Part shown: positions 1 through 9,667 of the stretch, piece after piece
How positions within the stretch are numbered: position 1 is the first letter of the stretch
Layout: each line of letters opens with the position of its first letter
From: Arthrobacter sp. SLBN-100
GTDB lineage: Bacteria > Actinomycetota > Actinomycetes > Actinomycetales > Micrococcaceae
Assembly: GCF_006715305.1 (NCBI RefSeq)
Contig: NZ_VFMY01000001.1
Coordinates: 3,224,001 to 3,288,000, forward strand
Length of the DNA: 64,000 bases
Direction of reading: 5' to 3'
Translations under genes and position numbers: made by a program
The notes under the pieces: model-generated
Told to the model about the DNA's origin: nothing
What the model saw: only the letters and a program-made list of their open reading frames with translations
Databases searched by the model: none

Positions 1-910
1 CGTAGTAGTGCAGCACCGCCGGGACGATGCCCGCCGCACCGTTGGTGGGTGCGGTGACGATCCGCCCGCCGGCGGCGTTTTCCTCGTTCACGGCCAGCGC
101 GAACAGATTCACCCATTCCATCGCCCGCAGCGGGTCGGTCACCCCCGTGTCCGCGCTCAGGGTCTGGAACAACGACGGCGCGCGGCGGCGGACGTTGAGC
201 CCGCCGGGAAGAATGCCTTCCGCGGCACAGCCGTTGTCCACGCACTCGCGCATCACGGCCCAGAGCCCCAGCAGCTTTTCCCGCAGTTCCGCTTCGGTCC
301 GCCACACCAGCTCGTTGGCGAGCATGACGTCTGAAATGGACATCCCTTCACGCTTGCAGATCTCCAGGAGCTCGTCGGCGGTGTTGAACGGGTAGGGGAG
401 GACGGTGGAATCGGCCACCACGCGGTCGCCGGCGTCGGCATCCCCGTCCACCACGAAGCCGCCGCCAATCGAATAGAAGCTCCGTTGGCTCAGCACGGCG
501 CCGGCATGATCCATCGCCCGGAACGTCATGCCGTTCGGGTGCGCAGGGAGGGACTTGCGCCGGTGCAGCACCACGTCCTCGTCCCAGTTGAAGTCCACCC
601 GGTGATCGCCGCCAATCCACAGTTCGGCGTCGAGGGCCGCGGCAGCCACCTGGTCATCGGCAGTGAAGGTGTCCACGGTTTCCGGGTCCAGCCCCTTGAA
701 GCCCAGCACCACGGCCTTATCCGAGCCGTGGCCCCGCCCGGTGGCCCCGAGCGAGCCGAACAGTTCAGCCTGCACCCGCCTGGTGGAGCTCAGGTGTCCG
801 TCGCCTTTGAGTCCGTCGGCGAACAGCTTCGCTGCCCGCATCGGGCCGACCGTGTGCGACGACGACGGCCCGATGCCAACGGAGAACAGGTCCAGGACGC
901 TGAGGGCCAT
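1..910 (-). CDS. sdaA: L-serine ammonia-lyase (serine dehydratase), 3' part outside window
   Basis: Deaminates L-serine to pyruvate and ammonia in the cytoplasm. It is an iron-sulfur, single-chain bacterial type. The visible 303 residues begin MALSVLDLFSVGIGPSSSHT, the SSSHTVGP signature of the beta domain, and run into the alpha domain, with GGRIVTAPTNGAAG near the window edge. The cluster-binding cysteines lie beyond the edge and cannot be checked. The ATG directly follows the soxG stop (TAAATG), so it is the last gene of the glyA-sox operon. It would carry the serine made by GlyA on to pyruvate, which fits growth on sarcosine or betaine. The reading frame stays open to base 1. Confidence 0.93.
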   Translation of the reverse strand, partial: MALSVLDLFSVGIGPSSSHTVGPMRAAKLFADGLKGDGHLSSTRRVQAELFGSLGATGRGHGSDKAVVLGFKGLDPETVDTFTADDQVAAAALDAELWIGGDHRVDFNWDEDVVLHRRKSLPAHPNGMTFRAMDHAGAVLSQRSFYSIGGGFVVDGDADAGDRVVADSTVLPYPFNTADELLEICKREGMSISDVMLANELVWRTEAELREKLLGLWAVMRECVDNGCAAEGILPGGLNVRRRAPSLFQTLSADTGVTDPLRAMEWVNLFALAVNEENAAGGRIVTAPTNGAAGIVPAVLHYY

Positions 911-1549
911 TTAGGGGACCTCGGGGGAGGCGTACTCCCGCATCGCGTCCAGGAGCCAGCGGCCCAGGAAGTCAGCGAACGAGGCACGGGGGAAGATCCG
1001 GAAGGTCTCTTCGCCCGTCTTCCACAGGACCACCGGGATGTTGCCGATCTCGGTGGACAGCGCCGTGCCGGCCTTCAGCACGCGGGGGTGCAGGTCCAGT
1101 GCGCAGCCCTTTTCCAGGACTGCGCGGGCACGCGGGCCGGTGAGTTCGAAGGTGGTGCGGTTGGCGGAGAGGTCCACCCCCTGTCCTTCGCCGTCGGCCA
1201 GTGCCTCACGGAGTGCCTGGATCAGGTCACCGCCGAGGGACTCGTGGGCTTCCGTCGGTGCCACCACGAGGAACTCTTCGGGCCCGAGCCACAGCACGTT
1301 GGTGTCGCCGGTGCCGCTGACGCCGCCGGAGGCTGCGGGCAGGCCGCCGGTGACGGAGGCTACCCGCTGTCCGGCGTCGCTGTTCCGGTCAACCCGGAGG
1401 CCCACCATGGTGAGGAAGGCGATTTCGCCCAGTTCCACCACTCCCCGGACGGAGCCGGTTTCAAACGCTGCCCGGAGCTGGGCGGCGGGGCTGATGCGCA
1501 GGGAGAGGTTCTTCTTGTAGGAGGTTGCGGGTGCTGCTGTTTCAGCCAT
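911..1549 (-). CDS. soxG: sarcosine oxidase gamma subunit
   Basis: Small gamma subunit of heterotetrameric sarcosine oxidase, 212 residues. It shows the features expected of the family: a central [21 protein letters not shown] stretch, then a [23 protein letters not shown] region near the C-terminus, as in the folate-binding aminomethyltransferase-like fold. I chose the ATG at 1549, which overlaps the soxA stop by 8 bp. An upstream in-frame start at 1597 would lie wholly inside soxA and has no advantage. The gene sits between soxA and sdaA in a fully overlapping operon, consistent with stoichiometric assembly. Confidence 0.93.
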   Translation of the reverse strand: MAETAAPATSYKKNLSLRISPAAQLRAAFETGSVRGVVELGEIAFLTMVGLRVDRNSDAGQRVASVTGGLPAASGGVSGTGDTNVLWLGPEEFLVVAPTEAHESLGGDLIQALREALADGEGQGVDLSANRTTFELTGPRARAVLEKGCALDLHPRVLKAGTALSTEIGNIPVVLWKTGEETFRIFPRASFADFLGRWLLDAMREYASPEVP

Positions 1550-4502
1550 CTTTGCGGGTCCCTTCGGGGTCAAAAAGTACGGTTTCTGCGACAACAACGT
1601 CCACGAGCTGGTCGCCGGCGGCTGCGATGAGGGTTTCGCCGATCCGGTTGCGGCCGTTCTTGATCAGGGCCAGGCCGAAAGACCGGCCCAGCGCTGCGCT
1701 GTGGTAGCTGGAGGTGACGAAGCCTTCCATGGGGACCGGCCCGTAGGCGGGGTTGGTGGAGCGGCCCTTTTCCACGAGCTGGGTGCCCTCCGGCAACCGG
1801 AGCGTCCCGTCCACCGGCAGGACGCTCACCAGGTGCTTGCGGTCCTCGCGCTGTCCATCGGCGCGGGCGTAGGAGCGCTTGCCGATGAAGTCCTTGGCTT
1901 TGGAGACGATCCATTCCATCGCAGCGTCCTGCGGGGTGACGGTGCCGTCCGTGTCCTGGCCAACGATGGGGTAGCCCTTTTCGGCGCGGAGCACGTGCAT
2001 GGTTTCGGTGCCGTAGGGGGTGATGTTGAATTCGGCGCCCGCGGCTGCCACGGCCTCCCAGGTGTTCAGTCCGTACCAGGACGGCACATTGATTTCGTAC
2101 GCCAGTTCGCCGGAGAAGGAGATCCGGCAGACCCGGGCACGGACTCCGGAGCCGAGGGTGGTTTCGCGGAAGGTCATGAACGGGAAGGCTTCGGCTTCCA
2201 GCCCGCCATCGGCGGCCAGCTCCGGCGCCACCTTGGCGAGGACAGCGCGGGAGTTTGGCCCGACGACGGCGATGGTGCTCCACTGTTCAGTGACCGAGGT
2301 GCAGTGCACGTCCAGCTCCGGCCACTCGGTCTGCAGCCATTCCTCCAGCCAGTCCAGCACCTTGGCGGCGCCACCGGTGGTGGTGGTCATGAAGTAGCGG
2401 TCCTCGTCGAGGCGCAGGGTCACGCCGTCGTCGAAGATCATGCCGTCAGGGGTGCACATCACGCCGTAGCGGGCGGAACCCGGGGCGAGCTTCTTGAACG
2501 CGTTGGTGTAGATCCTGTTCAGGAATTCGCCGGCGTCCTTGCCCCGGATTTCGATCTTGCCCAGGGTGGTGGCGTCCATGAAGCCCACGGACTCGCGGAC
2601 GGCGGCGCATTCGCGCAGCACGGCGGTGTCCATGTCCTCCCCGGCCTGCGGGTAGTACCAGGGCCGCTTCCACTGCCCCACGTCCTCGAACAGGGCGCCC
2701 TTGGCGACGTGCCACGGGTGGATCGAGGTGACGCGGGCGGGGTCGAACAGCTCACCGCGCTGGCGTCCGGCGAGGGCCGCGAATGCCACCGGGGTGAAGG
2801 GCGCGCGATAGGTGGTGGTTCCGATGTCGCCGATGCCGCGGGAGGCCTCGCCGGCCGTGCGGAGCGCGGCGGCAATCACGCCGATCGCGTTGACGCCGGA
2901 GGTCTTGCCCTGGTCGTTGGCGGTGCTGATGGAGGTGTACCGCTTGATGTGCTCCACCGACCGCATGCCGGCTCCGGTGGAGCGCAGCACGTCAGCCACG
3001 GACTGGTCGCGCTGGAAGTCCACGAAGTGGTGGTGCCAGTCGTCCGGCGTACCTTCCTCACCCGGGACCAGCCACAGCTGGCGGGTGGGGGCGGAGGCCT
3101 TCGGCTCACCGATCGGGAAAGGCTCGACGGCGGCACTAAAGCCGGCCGCGATGGCTGCGGTGACGCCGGCGGAGATGCCTTCAGCGAGGCAGTCAGCGGT
3201 GGCGAAGCTGCCGCGGCCCGAGCCGATGGTCTGCTGGTTCGGTACTACGGTGCTTGGCACGAAGGCGGCCAGGTCCTCATCCCAGCGCAGCTTGCCCTGC
3301 CGCTGGGAATGCAGGTGCACCAGCGGGCTCCAGCCGCCGGACACTGCCAGGAGATCGCAGGCGATCTTCTCGATGCCCGAGGTGAGTTCGCCGTCGTCGT
3401 TAATGCTGCGGACGGTGACGCCGTCCAGGCGACCATCACCGGCAGCGGAGGTGTTGGCTACCGCGCTGCCAATCAGCACCCGCGTGCCGGCTTCGACGGC
3501 GGCAGCAGCCACTGCGGTGAGCTGCGGACGCGCGTCCACGACAGCCGCGACCTTGACGCCGGCGGCGCGCAGGTCCGCGGCCAGGGCATAGGCGCTGTCG
3601 TTGGTGGTGCTGATGACCACGCGCTGCCCGGCGGCCACGGCGAAACGGTTGAGGTAGCTGCGGACGGCGGAGGCGAGCATGATGCCGGGGCGGTCGTTGT
3701 TCTCGAACACCAGCGGGCGTTCGTGGGCGCCGGGGGCCAGCACCACCTGGCTGGCACGGATGTGCCAAATACGCTGCCGGGACACACCGGAAGCGGCAGG
3801 GGAGGACAGGTGGTCCGTCCGGTTCTGGACGGCGATGACGTAGTTGGCGTCGTAGGCGCCGAAAGCGGTGGTGCGGTTCAGGACGGTGGACTCGGAGCCG
3901 GAGACGAGCTCGGCCTCGACGTCAGCCACCCATTCCAGGGCGGGCTTGCCTTCGATGGTCTCCGCCAGTTCAGCTGCCGTGGACCCGGACAGGAGGGATC
4001 CGCCCAGTTCGGGCTGGTCGTCCAGCAGCATCACGCGGGCGCCGGTGCGGACCGCTTCGCGGGCCGCGGCCAGGCCGGCGGGGCCGCCGCCGATCACCAG
4101 GACGTCGGTGTGGACGTACTTCTTGTCGTATTCGGCTCGGTCATCGGCGGGGTCGAGCTTCCCGAGGCCGTTCAGGTACTCCGCCTTCAGGCCGTCCACC
4201 AGGGTGACGGTGGTGGCGGGGAGCATGGACTCGGCCACGTGGCCGGGGAAGCGGGGTTCGACGCGTACCAGGGCGTTCGCTTCCTCCACTCCCGCCGACA
4301 TGATGCCCCGGGGGCGGTCCTCGTAGAGCGAGTTGCCGGCGGCGACGCGGCCGTTGGCCAGCAGGGCGGAGGCGAGCGTATCGCCCGGGTGGCCGCTGAG
4401 CTCCTCGCCATCCACGGTGAAGCGCCAGGAGATGGTGCGGTCGATGCGTCCGCCGGCAGCGAGGCGGGCGTTCTGGGAAGTCGCGGGATTCTGGGAAGTC
4501 AC
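1542..4502 (-). CDS. soxA: sarcosine oxidase alpha subunit
   Basis: Large subunit (986 aa) of the heterotetrameric oxidase converting sarcosine, O2 and THF to glycine, H2O2 and 5,10-methylene-THF. The N-terminal part resembles a 2Fe-2S-fold segment ([21 protein letters not shown]). A Rossmann domain follows ([18 protein letters not shown]) that binds NAD in this family. The C-terminal ~380 residues are a GcvT-like folate domain ([19 protein letters not shown], then the [15 protein letters not shown] region). The GTG start at 4502 overlaps the soxD stop by 4 bp (GTGA). The open frame continues upstream through soxD, but that stretch is only a shadow of soxD. The length matches known SoxA proteins of about 965 aa. 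Confidence 0.96.
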   Translation of the reverse strand: MTSQNPATSQNARLAAGGRIDRTISWRFTVDGEELSGHPGDTLASALLANGRVAAGNSLYEDRPRGIMSAGVEEANALVRVEPRFPGHVAESMLPATTVTLVDGLKAEYLNGLGKLDPADDRAEYDKKYVHTDVLVIGGGPAGLAAAREAVRTGARVMLLDDQPELGGSLLSGSTAAELAETIEGKPALEWVADVEAELVSGSESTVLNRTTAFGAYDANYVIAVQNRTDHLSSPAASGVSRQRIWHIRASQVVLAPGAHERPLVFENNDRPGIMLASAVRSYLNRFAVAAGQRVVISTTNDSAYALAADLRAAGVKVAAVVDARPQLTAVAAAAVEAGTRVLIGSAVANTSAAGDGRLDGVTVRSINDDGELTSGIEKIACDLLAVSGGWSPLVHLHSQRQGKLRWDEDLAAFVPSTVVPNQQTIGSGRGSFATADCLAEGISAGVTAAIAAGFSAAVEPFPIGEPKASAPTRQLWLVPGEEGTPDDWHHHFVDFQRDQSVADVLRSTGAGMRSVEHIKRYTSISTANDQGKTSGVNAIGVIAAALRTAGEASRGIGDIGTTTYRAPFTPVAFAALAGRQRGELFDPARVTSIHPWHVAKGALFEDVGQWKRPWYYPQAGEDMDTAVLRECAAVRESVGFMDATTLGKIEIRGKDAGEFLNRIYTNAFKKLAPGSARYGVMCTPDGMIFDDGVTLRLDEDRYFMTTTTGGAAKVLDWLEEWLQTEWPELDVHCTSVTEQWSTIAVVGPNSRAVLAKVAPELAADGGLEAEAFPFMTFRETTLGSGVRARVCRISFSGELAYEINVPSWYGLNTWEAVAAAGAEFNITPYGTETMHVLRAEKGYPIVGQDTDGTVTPQDAAMEWIVSKAKDFIGKRSYARADGQREDRKHLVSVLPVDGTLRLPEGTQLVEKGRSTNPAYGPVPMEGFVTSSYHSAALGRSFGLALIKNGRNRIGETLIAAAGDQLVDVVVAETVLFDPEGTRKDG

Positions 4503-4903
4503 TTGGTTGCTCCTTCCGGGGCGGTGGTGCTGGAGATGCTGGTGGTGGACGTGCCGGGAGCCGCGCTTCCGGTGGTGGTGCTGTCCGGGGCGGTGCTGGC
4601 AGTGCCCGTTTCGGCGGTCACCTTGCCGCCGGCATCCGGCCGGGGCGAACCCATCGGGTAGACGGCCTGGATGTCGTAGGTGACGGTGTCGCGGAGCATG
4701 TTGAACCACTGGCGGCAACCGGTGCTGTGCAGCCAGCGCTCGGCGAAAGCGCCCTTGGTGTTGTCCCGGTAGAACAGGTACTCGGCCCATTCGCGGTCGT
4801 TCAGCCCGCTCGGGTTCTCCGGGTAGGGAACGTGGGCCTGGCCGCCGTAGTGGAATTCGGTCTCGTCACGCGAGCCGCAGTTGGGGCAGGAGATGAGCAG
4901 CAT
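4499..4903 (-). CDS. soxD: sarcosine oxidase delta subunit with Ser/Thr/Ala tail
   Basis: Zinc-binding delta subunit of heterotetrameric sarcosine oxidase. Cys6, Cys9, His59 and Cys63 match the zinc ligands known for this family. The conserved FHYGGQAH and AEYLFYRDN segments are present, as is [14 protein letters not shown]. Family members are usually about 90-100 aa. This one has 134 because of a roughly 36-residue low-complexity C-terminal tail rich in Thr, Ser, Ala and Gly. The tail is encoded just before the soxA GTG, so its length also sets the 4-bp translational coupling to soxA. The stop codon falls at 4499-4501. Confidence 0.93.
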   Translation of the reverse strand: MLLISCPNCGSRDETEFHYGGQAHVPYPENPSGLNDREWAEYLFYRDNTKGAFAERWLHSTGCRQWFNMLRDTVTYDIQAVYPMGSPRPDAGGKVTAETGTASTAPDSTTTGSAAPGTSTTSISSTTAPEGATK

Positions 4904-4940
4904 GTGCGTCTTCTTTCTAAAGTGCAGTGTTCGCTGGCGG

Positions 4941-6161
4941 CTAGTGGGCGACGGCGGCTGCGCCGTGTTCGTCGATCAGGGCGCCGGTCTCGAAGCGCTC
5001 CAGGGCGAACGGCTTGTTCAGCCGGTGCGGGGAGCCCGTGGCGATGTTGTGGGCGAAGGTCATGCCCGCGGCGGGGGTGGCCTTGAAGCCGCCGGTGCCC
5101 CAGCCGCAGTTCACGAACATGTTCTCCACCGGGGTGTTGCCCACGATGGGCGAGGCGTCCAGCGTGGTGTCCACGATGCCGCCCCAGGTCCGGAGCACGT
5201 GCGCCCGGGCGAAGATGGGGAAGAGTTCGACGGCGGCAGCCATCTGGTGCTCGATCACGTGGAAGGACCCGCGCTGGCCGTAGCCGTTGTAGGAGTCAAC
5301 ACCGGCGCCCATCACCAGTTCACCCTTGTGGGCCTGGGAGACGTAGACGTGCACGTGGTTGGACATCACCACCGTGGGGTGGACCGGCTCGTGCAGTTCG
5401 GAGACCAGGGCCTGCAGCGGGTGGGACTGGATGGGGAGCCGGAAGCCGGCCATTTCGGCCAGGACGGAGCTGTGGCCGGCGGCGGCGAGGCCCACCTTTT
5501 CGGTGTTGATGGTGCCGCGGTTGGTCTTGACGCCCACCACGCGGTTGCCGTCCTTGACGAAGCCGGTGACTTCGCAGTTCTGGATGATGTCCACGCCCAG
5601 TTCGTCGCACTTGCGGGCGAAGGCCCAGGCCACGTGGTCGTGCTTGGCGATGCCGGCCCGCGGCTGGTAGGTGGCGCCCATGACGGGGTAGCGGATGTTG
5701 TCGCTGATGTTCAGGATGGGGCAGAGTTCCTTGACCTGCTTGGGGTCCAGCCATTCAGCGTCCACGCCGTTGAGCTTGTTCGCCCCCACGCGCCGCATGC
5801 TTTCACGGACGTCACCCAAAGTGTGGGCGAGGTTCATCACGCCCCGCTGGCTGAAGAGGAAGTCGTACTCAAGCTCCTCCGGCAGGATCTCCCAGAGCTT
5901 GAGCGCGTGCTCGTAGATGGCAGCGCTCTCGTCCCAGAGGTAGTTGGAACGGATGATGGTGGTGTTCCGGGCCATGTTGCCGCCCGCCAGCCAACCCTTT
6001 TCCAGGACGGCGATGTTGGTCATCCCGTGGTTCTTCGCCAGGAAGTACGCGGTGGCCAAGCCGTGCCCGCCGCCGCCCACAATCACAGCGTCATAGGAGG
6101 ACTTGGGCTCGGGGTTGCGCCAGAGGAAGTCGGGGTGCTCGGGGAGGAGGTCTGCACTCAC
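4941..6161 (-). CDS. soxB: sarcosine oxidase beta subunit
   Basis: Beta subunit (406 aa) with the FAD site and the covalently bound FMN of heterotetrameric sarcosine oxidase. It performs the oxidation of sarcosine. The dinucleotide motif is [16 protein letters not shown] near residue 25. His174, in [10 protein letters not shown], sits where the FMN-linked histidine (about position 173) lies in characterised corynebacterial enzymes. The C-terminus holds the [16 protein letters not shown] motif. The ATG at 6161 overlaps the glyA stop by 4 bp (ATGA). A short gap of 37 bp separates it from soxD. Confidence 0.96.
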   Translation of the reverse strand: MSADLLPEHPDFLWRNPEPKSSYDAVIVGGGGHGLATAYFLAKNHGMTNIAVLEKGWLAGGNMARNTTIIRSNYLWDESAAIYEHALKLWEILPEELEYDFLFSQRGVMNLAHTLGDVRESMRRVGANKLNGVDAEWLDPKQVKELCPILNISDNIRYPVMGATYQPRAGIAKHDHVAWAFARKCDELGVDIIQNCEVTGFVKDGNRVVGVKTNRGTINTEKVGLAAAGHSSVLAEMAGFRLPIQSHPLQALVSELHEPVHPTVVMSNHVHVYVSQAHKGELVMGAGVDSYNGYGQRGSFHVIEHQMAAAVELFPIFARAHVLRTWGGIVDTTLDASPIVGNTPVENMFVNCGWGTGGFKATPAAGMTFAHNIATGSPHRLNKPFALERFETGALIDEHGAAAVAH

Positions 6162-7513
6162 TGGGCTGCTCCAATCATGTCTGCTTCAAAAGCGGCGATC
6201 TCGGGCTCGCCGTTCAGGTGGGGGTAGAGGGGGAACTTCCCGGCCAGGGCCGTGACCCGGCCGCGGAGTTCGACGGCGGTGCTGTCATCCAAGGTGCCGG
6301 TGCCGTTGGCGCCGGTGCCCGCAGCTGCGATGAGCGCCGTCGCGATGATGTCCGCAACTTCGGCGAACTCGGTGGCGCCGAAGCCGCGGGTGGCGAGGGC
6401 GGGGGTGCCGATCCGGAGGCCGGAGGAGACCATCGGCGGGCGGGGGTCGAAGGGAACGGCGTTGCGGTTGACGGTAATGCCGATGCGGTGCAGGGCGTCT
6501 TCGGCCTGCTGTCCGTCCAGCTCGGAATTGCGGAGGTCCACCAGGACCAGGTGGACGTCGGTGCCGCCGTTGACCACGGAGATTCCTGCCGCGGCAACGT
6601 CGTCGCGGAGGAGCCGTTCGGCCAGGAGCTTGGAACCCTGCAGGACACGTTCCTGGCGTTCCTTGAATTCGGGGCTGCCGGCAAGCTTGAAGGCTACGGC
6701 CTTGGCGGCGATGACGTGCTCCAGCGGGCCGCCCTGCTGGCCGGGGAAGACAGCACTGTTGATCTTCTTGCCGTACTGCTCCTTGGCAAGGATGACGCCG
6801 CCGCGGGGTCCGCCAAGGGTTTTGTGCGTGGTGGTGGTGACAACGTCTGCGTAGGGGACGGGGTTGGGGTGGAGCCCTGCGGCAACGAGTCCGGCGAAGT
6901 GGGCCATGTCCACCATGAGGTAGGCGCCCACGAGGTCGGCGATGCGGCGGAATTCGGCGAAGTCCAGCTGGCGGGAGTAGGCGGACCAGCCGGCCACGAT
7001 CAGGCGCGGGCGGTGCTCGAGGGCCAGGGCTTCTACCTCTGCCATATCGATCCGCAGGTCCGATTCGCTCACGTGGTAGGGGACCACGTTGTACAGCTTG
7101 CCGGAGAAATTGATCTTCATGCCGTGCGTCAGGTGTCCGCCGTGGGCCAGGCTCAGGCCCATGATGGTGTCACCCGGGTTCAGCAGTGCGAACATGGCGG
7201 CGGCGTTGGCCTGGGCGCCGGAGTGCGGCTGGACGTTGGCGAACTCCGCACCGAACAGTGCCTTCACGCGGTCGATGGCAAGCTGCTCCACCACGTCAAC
7301 GTGCTCGCAGCCGCCGTAGTAGCGCTTGCCGGGGTAGCCCTCGGCGTACTTGTTGGTGAGGACCGAACCCTGCGCCTCCATAACGGCGGACGGCGCGAAA
7401 TTCTCGGAGGCGATCATTTCGAGCGTGGACTGCTGGCGCACCAGTTCATGGGCAATTGCCTGCTGGACCTCGGGATCGACTACGGAAAGTCGCTCGTTCA
7501 ACTGCACAACCAC
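6158..7513 (-). CDS. glyA: serine hydroxymethyltransferase
   Basis: PLP enzyme (451 aa) interconverting glycine plus 5,10-methylene-THF and serine plus THF. The PLP lysine lies in [16 protein letters not shown]. Other hallmarks are [15 protein letters not shown] near residue 55 and the GTPALATRG loop. I chose the GTG at 7513 because an AAAGGAG ribosome-binding site lies 5 nt upstream. The earlier ATG at 7543 has no such site and overlaps the operator region. As first gene of the sox operon, this copy probably uses the methylene-THF and glycine released together by sarcosine oxidase. It may be a second, catabolic SHMT beside a housekeeping copy elsewhere. Confidence 0.95.
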   Translation of the reverse strand: MVVQLNERLSVVDPEVQQAIAHELVRQQSTLEMIASENFAPSAVMEAQGSVLTNKYAEGYPGKRYYGGCEHVDVVEQLAIDRVKALFGAEFANVQPHSGAQANAAAMFALLNPGDTIMGLSLAHGGHLTHGMKINFSGKLYNVVPYHVSESDLRIDMAEVEALALEHRPRLIVAGWSAYSRQLDFAEFRRIADLVGAYLMVDMAHFAGLVAAGLHPNPVPYADVVTTTTHKTLGGPRGGVILAKEQYGKKINSAVFPGQQGGPLEHVIAAKAVAFKLAGSPEFKERQERVLQGSKLLAERLLRDDVAAAGISVVNGGTDVHLVLVDLRNSELDGQQAEDALHRIGITVNRNAVPFDPRPPMVSSGLRIGTPALATRGFGATEFAEVADIIATALIAAAGTGANGTGTLDDSTAVELRGRVTALAGKFPLYPHLNGEPEIAAFEADMIGAAQ

Positions 7514-7545
7514 GGATGCTCCTTTGAAATACCACTTGTTCATTG

Positions 7546-7559
7546 ACTGATATATCAGT
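7546..7559. promoter_or_regulatory. perfect 14-bp palindrome, likely operator between glyA and gntR
   Basis: ACTGATATATCAGT is a perfect palindrome placed 33 bp upstream of the glyA GTG, in the 154-bp divergent region. Its size and symmetry suit a dimeric GntR/FCD repressor, and such a gene starts at 7668. The site covers an AT-rich stretch likely to overlap the glyA promoter. Binding by the neighbouring regulator is inference. Confidence 0.6.
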
Positions 7560-7667
7560 GTGAGATCAATGGTATGATTGGGATCACAGCAGAGTCAATA
7601 GCTGGACCGAAAGCGGCGTAACGCTACCGTTTCGAATCCAGCGGGTATCGAAGAACGGAGCGTTGCC

Positions 7668-8339
7668 TTGAATGCACTTCTTGCCCTGACCCCTGCGGAG
7701 GAGGAAGCGCCGTCGCAGGCAGAGGCCGCCTACCGGCAGCTGCGCGACAAGCTGATCATGCTGGAAATCCGCCCGGGGGAGCCGATCAACGACGGCCAGC
7801 TGGCGGCCGAGCTCGGCTTTGGCCGCACTCCCGTACGTGAAGCGATCAAGCGGCTTGAGGTGGACCACCTGGTGGTTTCGTATCCCCGCCGCGGGACTTT
7901 TGCCACGACGGTGGACTTTACGGAGCTGGCCGATGTTTCCGAGATCCGGGAGCTATTGGAGCCCCTCGCAGCACGGCGCGCGGCGGACAGGGCAAGCGAA
8001 AGCATGCGCCGGGAACTGCTGCAGGTGGCTGATGCCATCGCCGGGATTGATCCCGGGGCAGGGGATTCGCGCGAGCTTATGCGCTACGACCTGATGGTGC
8101 ACCGGCTCATTTACAAAGCCGCGGCCAACCCGCACCTGGAAGACACATTGATCCGCTACGACAACCTGGCCACCCGGATCTGGTGCGTGGTGCTGGACAA
8201 GGTCCCGTCGGTGACCGGCCACATCACCGAGCACGTGGACCTGCTCAAGGCGGTGGCCGCCGGCGACGCGGACAAGGCAGGGGAGCTGGCCCTGCACCAC
8301 GTCACCAGCTTCGAGGAAACCATCCGGAAGATTCTGTAG
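7668..8339 (+). CDS. GntR family regulator, FCD (FadR) subfamily
   Basis: DNA-binding regulator of 223 aa. The N-terminal winged helix (residues ~18-85) contains YRQLRDKLIMLEIRPGEPIND and the GFGRTPVREAIKRLE recognition segment. The C-terminal FCD ligand-binding domain has LMVHRLIYKAAANPHLEDTL and a late HVDLLKAVAAGD with the metal or effector-binding histidines typical of the fold. The start is TTG at 7668, preceded by an ACGGAG site. It diverges from the glyA-sox operon, so it most likely represses that operon and responds to sarcosine, glycine or a related metabolite. The effector cannot be read from sequence. Confidence 0.85.
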   Translation: MNALLALTPAEEEAPSQAEAAYRQLRDKLIMLEIRPGEPINDGQLAAELGFGRTPVREAIKRLEVDHLVVSYPRRGTFATTVDFTELADVSEIRELLEPLAARRAADRASESMRRELLQVADAIAGIDPGAGDSRELMRYDLMVHRLIYKAAANPHLEDTLIRYDNLATRIWCVVLDKVPSVTGHITEHVDLLKAVAAGDADKAGELALHHVTSFEETIRKIL

Positions 8340-8370
8340 CTTCCCGGGGACGCTCCCGCACTCTCAAAGG

Positions 8371-9591
8371 ATGGAAAAACGCACGATGCCCGCTGCCACC
8401 CGGAGCTCACAAGACCGCAGTGTCAGATTTGGCTTGGCCTTTATCGGCCTTCTGCTCATTGCAGTCAACCTTCGGGTGTCCTTTGTCAGCGTTGGACCGG
8501 TACTCACGAACATCAGCGCCGACCTTGGCCTGTCCAGTGCTGCGGCAGGATTCCTGACGGGCCTTCCGCTCATTGCTTTCGCAGTATTCTCTCCCGTGGC
8601 ACCCGGCTTCGCCTCCCGCCTGGGCCTCGACCGCGCGCTGTGGATGTCCCTGCTGATCCTGGCCTCGGGCATCGTGATCCGCTCCTTGCCTTCGCCCGGC
8701 CTCATCTGGGCGGGCACGGCCCTGATCGGCTTGGCTATCGCGTTCCTCAATGTCCTGGTCCCGTCCCTCGTCAAGAGGGACTTTCCGATGAGGGTCAGTC
8801 AGGTCACCGGAATCTACACCGCCACGCAGGCCGCTTTCGCCGCCATGGGGGCCGCCGTCGTCGTACCCGTCGCGCAAACATCGCCCGCCGGATGGCGGCT
8901 TGCGCTCGGTATCTGGGTGGGACTGGCCCTCATCGCCATGGCGGTGCTCCTGCCGTGGCTGCGACGGCACGCCTCAGGTGCCGTGCACGCCGCCAAGCCG
9001 GAAGTCTCCTACCGGTCGCCCTGGGCTTCAGCCTTGGGCTGGCAGGTGACCATCTTCATGGGACTGCAGTCGATCGCCTTCTATGTCCTGATGGCCTGGC
9101 TGCCCACCATCGAACAGAGCCGGGGTGTCCCGGCCACCACTGCCGGCATCCATTTGTCCGTTTTCCTGCTGATCAGCGTCTTCGCCAGCCTTGCCGCGGG
9201 GGGAATCCTTCACAGGGGTTCGGACCAGCGGCTCGTGTCCTTCGCGAGCGGCGCCGTCATGGTGGTGACCTTTCTCGGGCTTGCACTTGCGCCGGACCTC
9301 ATATTGCTGTGGGTCCTTCTTGGGGCAACCGGGTGCGGCGGCCTGATTGTGATCGCGCTGTCGCTGTTCAGCCTACGGACCGTGAACTACCCGCAAGCGG
9401 CGTCACTGTCCGGTATGGCGCAGTCAGTCGGCTACGGCCTGGCTGCTGTGGGACCGGTGGCGTTTGGTGGGCTTCGCGATCTAAGCGGGGGCTGGACGGT
9501 TCCGCTCCTGGCGACCGCGGGCGTCATGGCGGTTCTCGCCGTGACGGGCGTGCTCGCAGGGAGGGACCGGGTGATTGCCGATTCAGCCTGA
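8371..9591 (+). CDS. MFS transporter, CynX/NimT family
   Basis: Integral membrane transporter of about 406 aa with twelve predicted hydrophobic segments. The family signature is visible at the N-terminus: GLLLIAVNLRVSFVSVGPVL, then the SADLGLSSAAAGFLTGLPL segment. CynX/NimT members have been linked to cyanate and nitroimidazole transport, but the substrate here is unknown. The start is uncertain: ATG 8371 abuts AAAGG, while ATG 8386 is 14 nt from it. It lies 31 bp downstream of the GntR gene and is probably co-transcribed. A carrier for an amine or organic anion connected with the sox operon is possible. Confidence 0.8.
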   Translation: MEKRTMPAATRSSQDRSVRFGLAFIGLLLIAVNLRVSFVSVGPVLTNISADLGLSSAAAGFLTGLPLIAFAVFSPVAPGFASRLGLDRALWMSLLILASGIVIRSLPSPGLIWAGTALIGLAIAFLNVLVPSLVKRDFPMRVSQVTGIYTATQAAFAAMGAAVVVPVAQTSPAGWRLALGIWVGLALIAMAVLLPWLRRHASGAVHAAKPEVSYRSPWASALGWQVTIFMGLQSIAFYVLMAWLPTIEQSRGVPATTAGIHLSVFLLISVFASLAAGGILHRGSDQRLVSFASGAVMVVTFLGLALAPDLILLWVLLGATGCGGLIVIALSLFSLRTVNYPQAASLSGMAQSVGYGLAAVGPVAFGGLRDLSGGWTVPLLATAGVMAVLAVTGVLAGRDRVIADSA

Positions 9592-9667
9592 CACAGCGCC
9601 GGCCATCCCGCTGCGCTTCATTCCGTTAGGAGCACGCCAAAACGGTGGTGCAGAGGCAGCAATCCGG

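Noticed and set aside
1701..4661. A 986-codon open frame on the plus strand opposite soxA
   Set aside because: It mirrors the codon structure of soxA in GC-rich DNA, has a low-complexity Gly/Val/Ala/His composition and no domain. It is a shadow frame.
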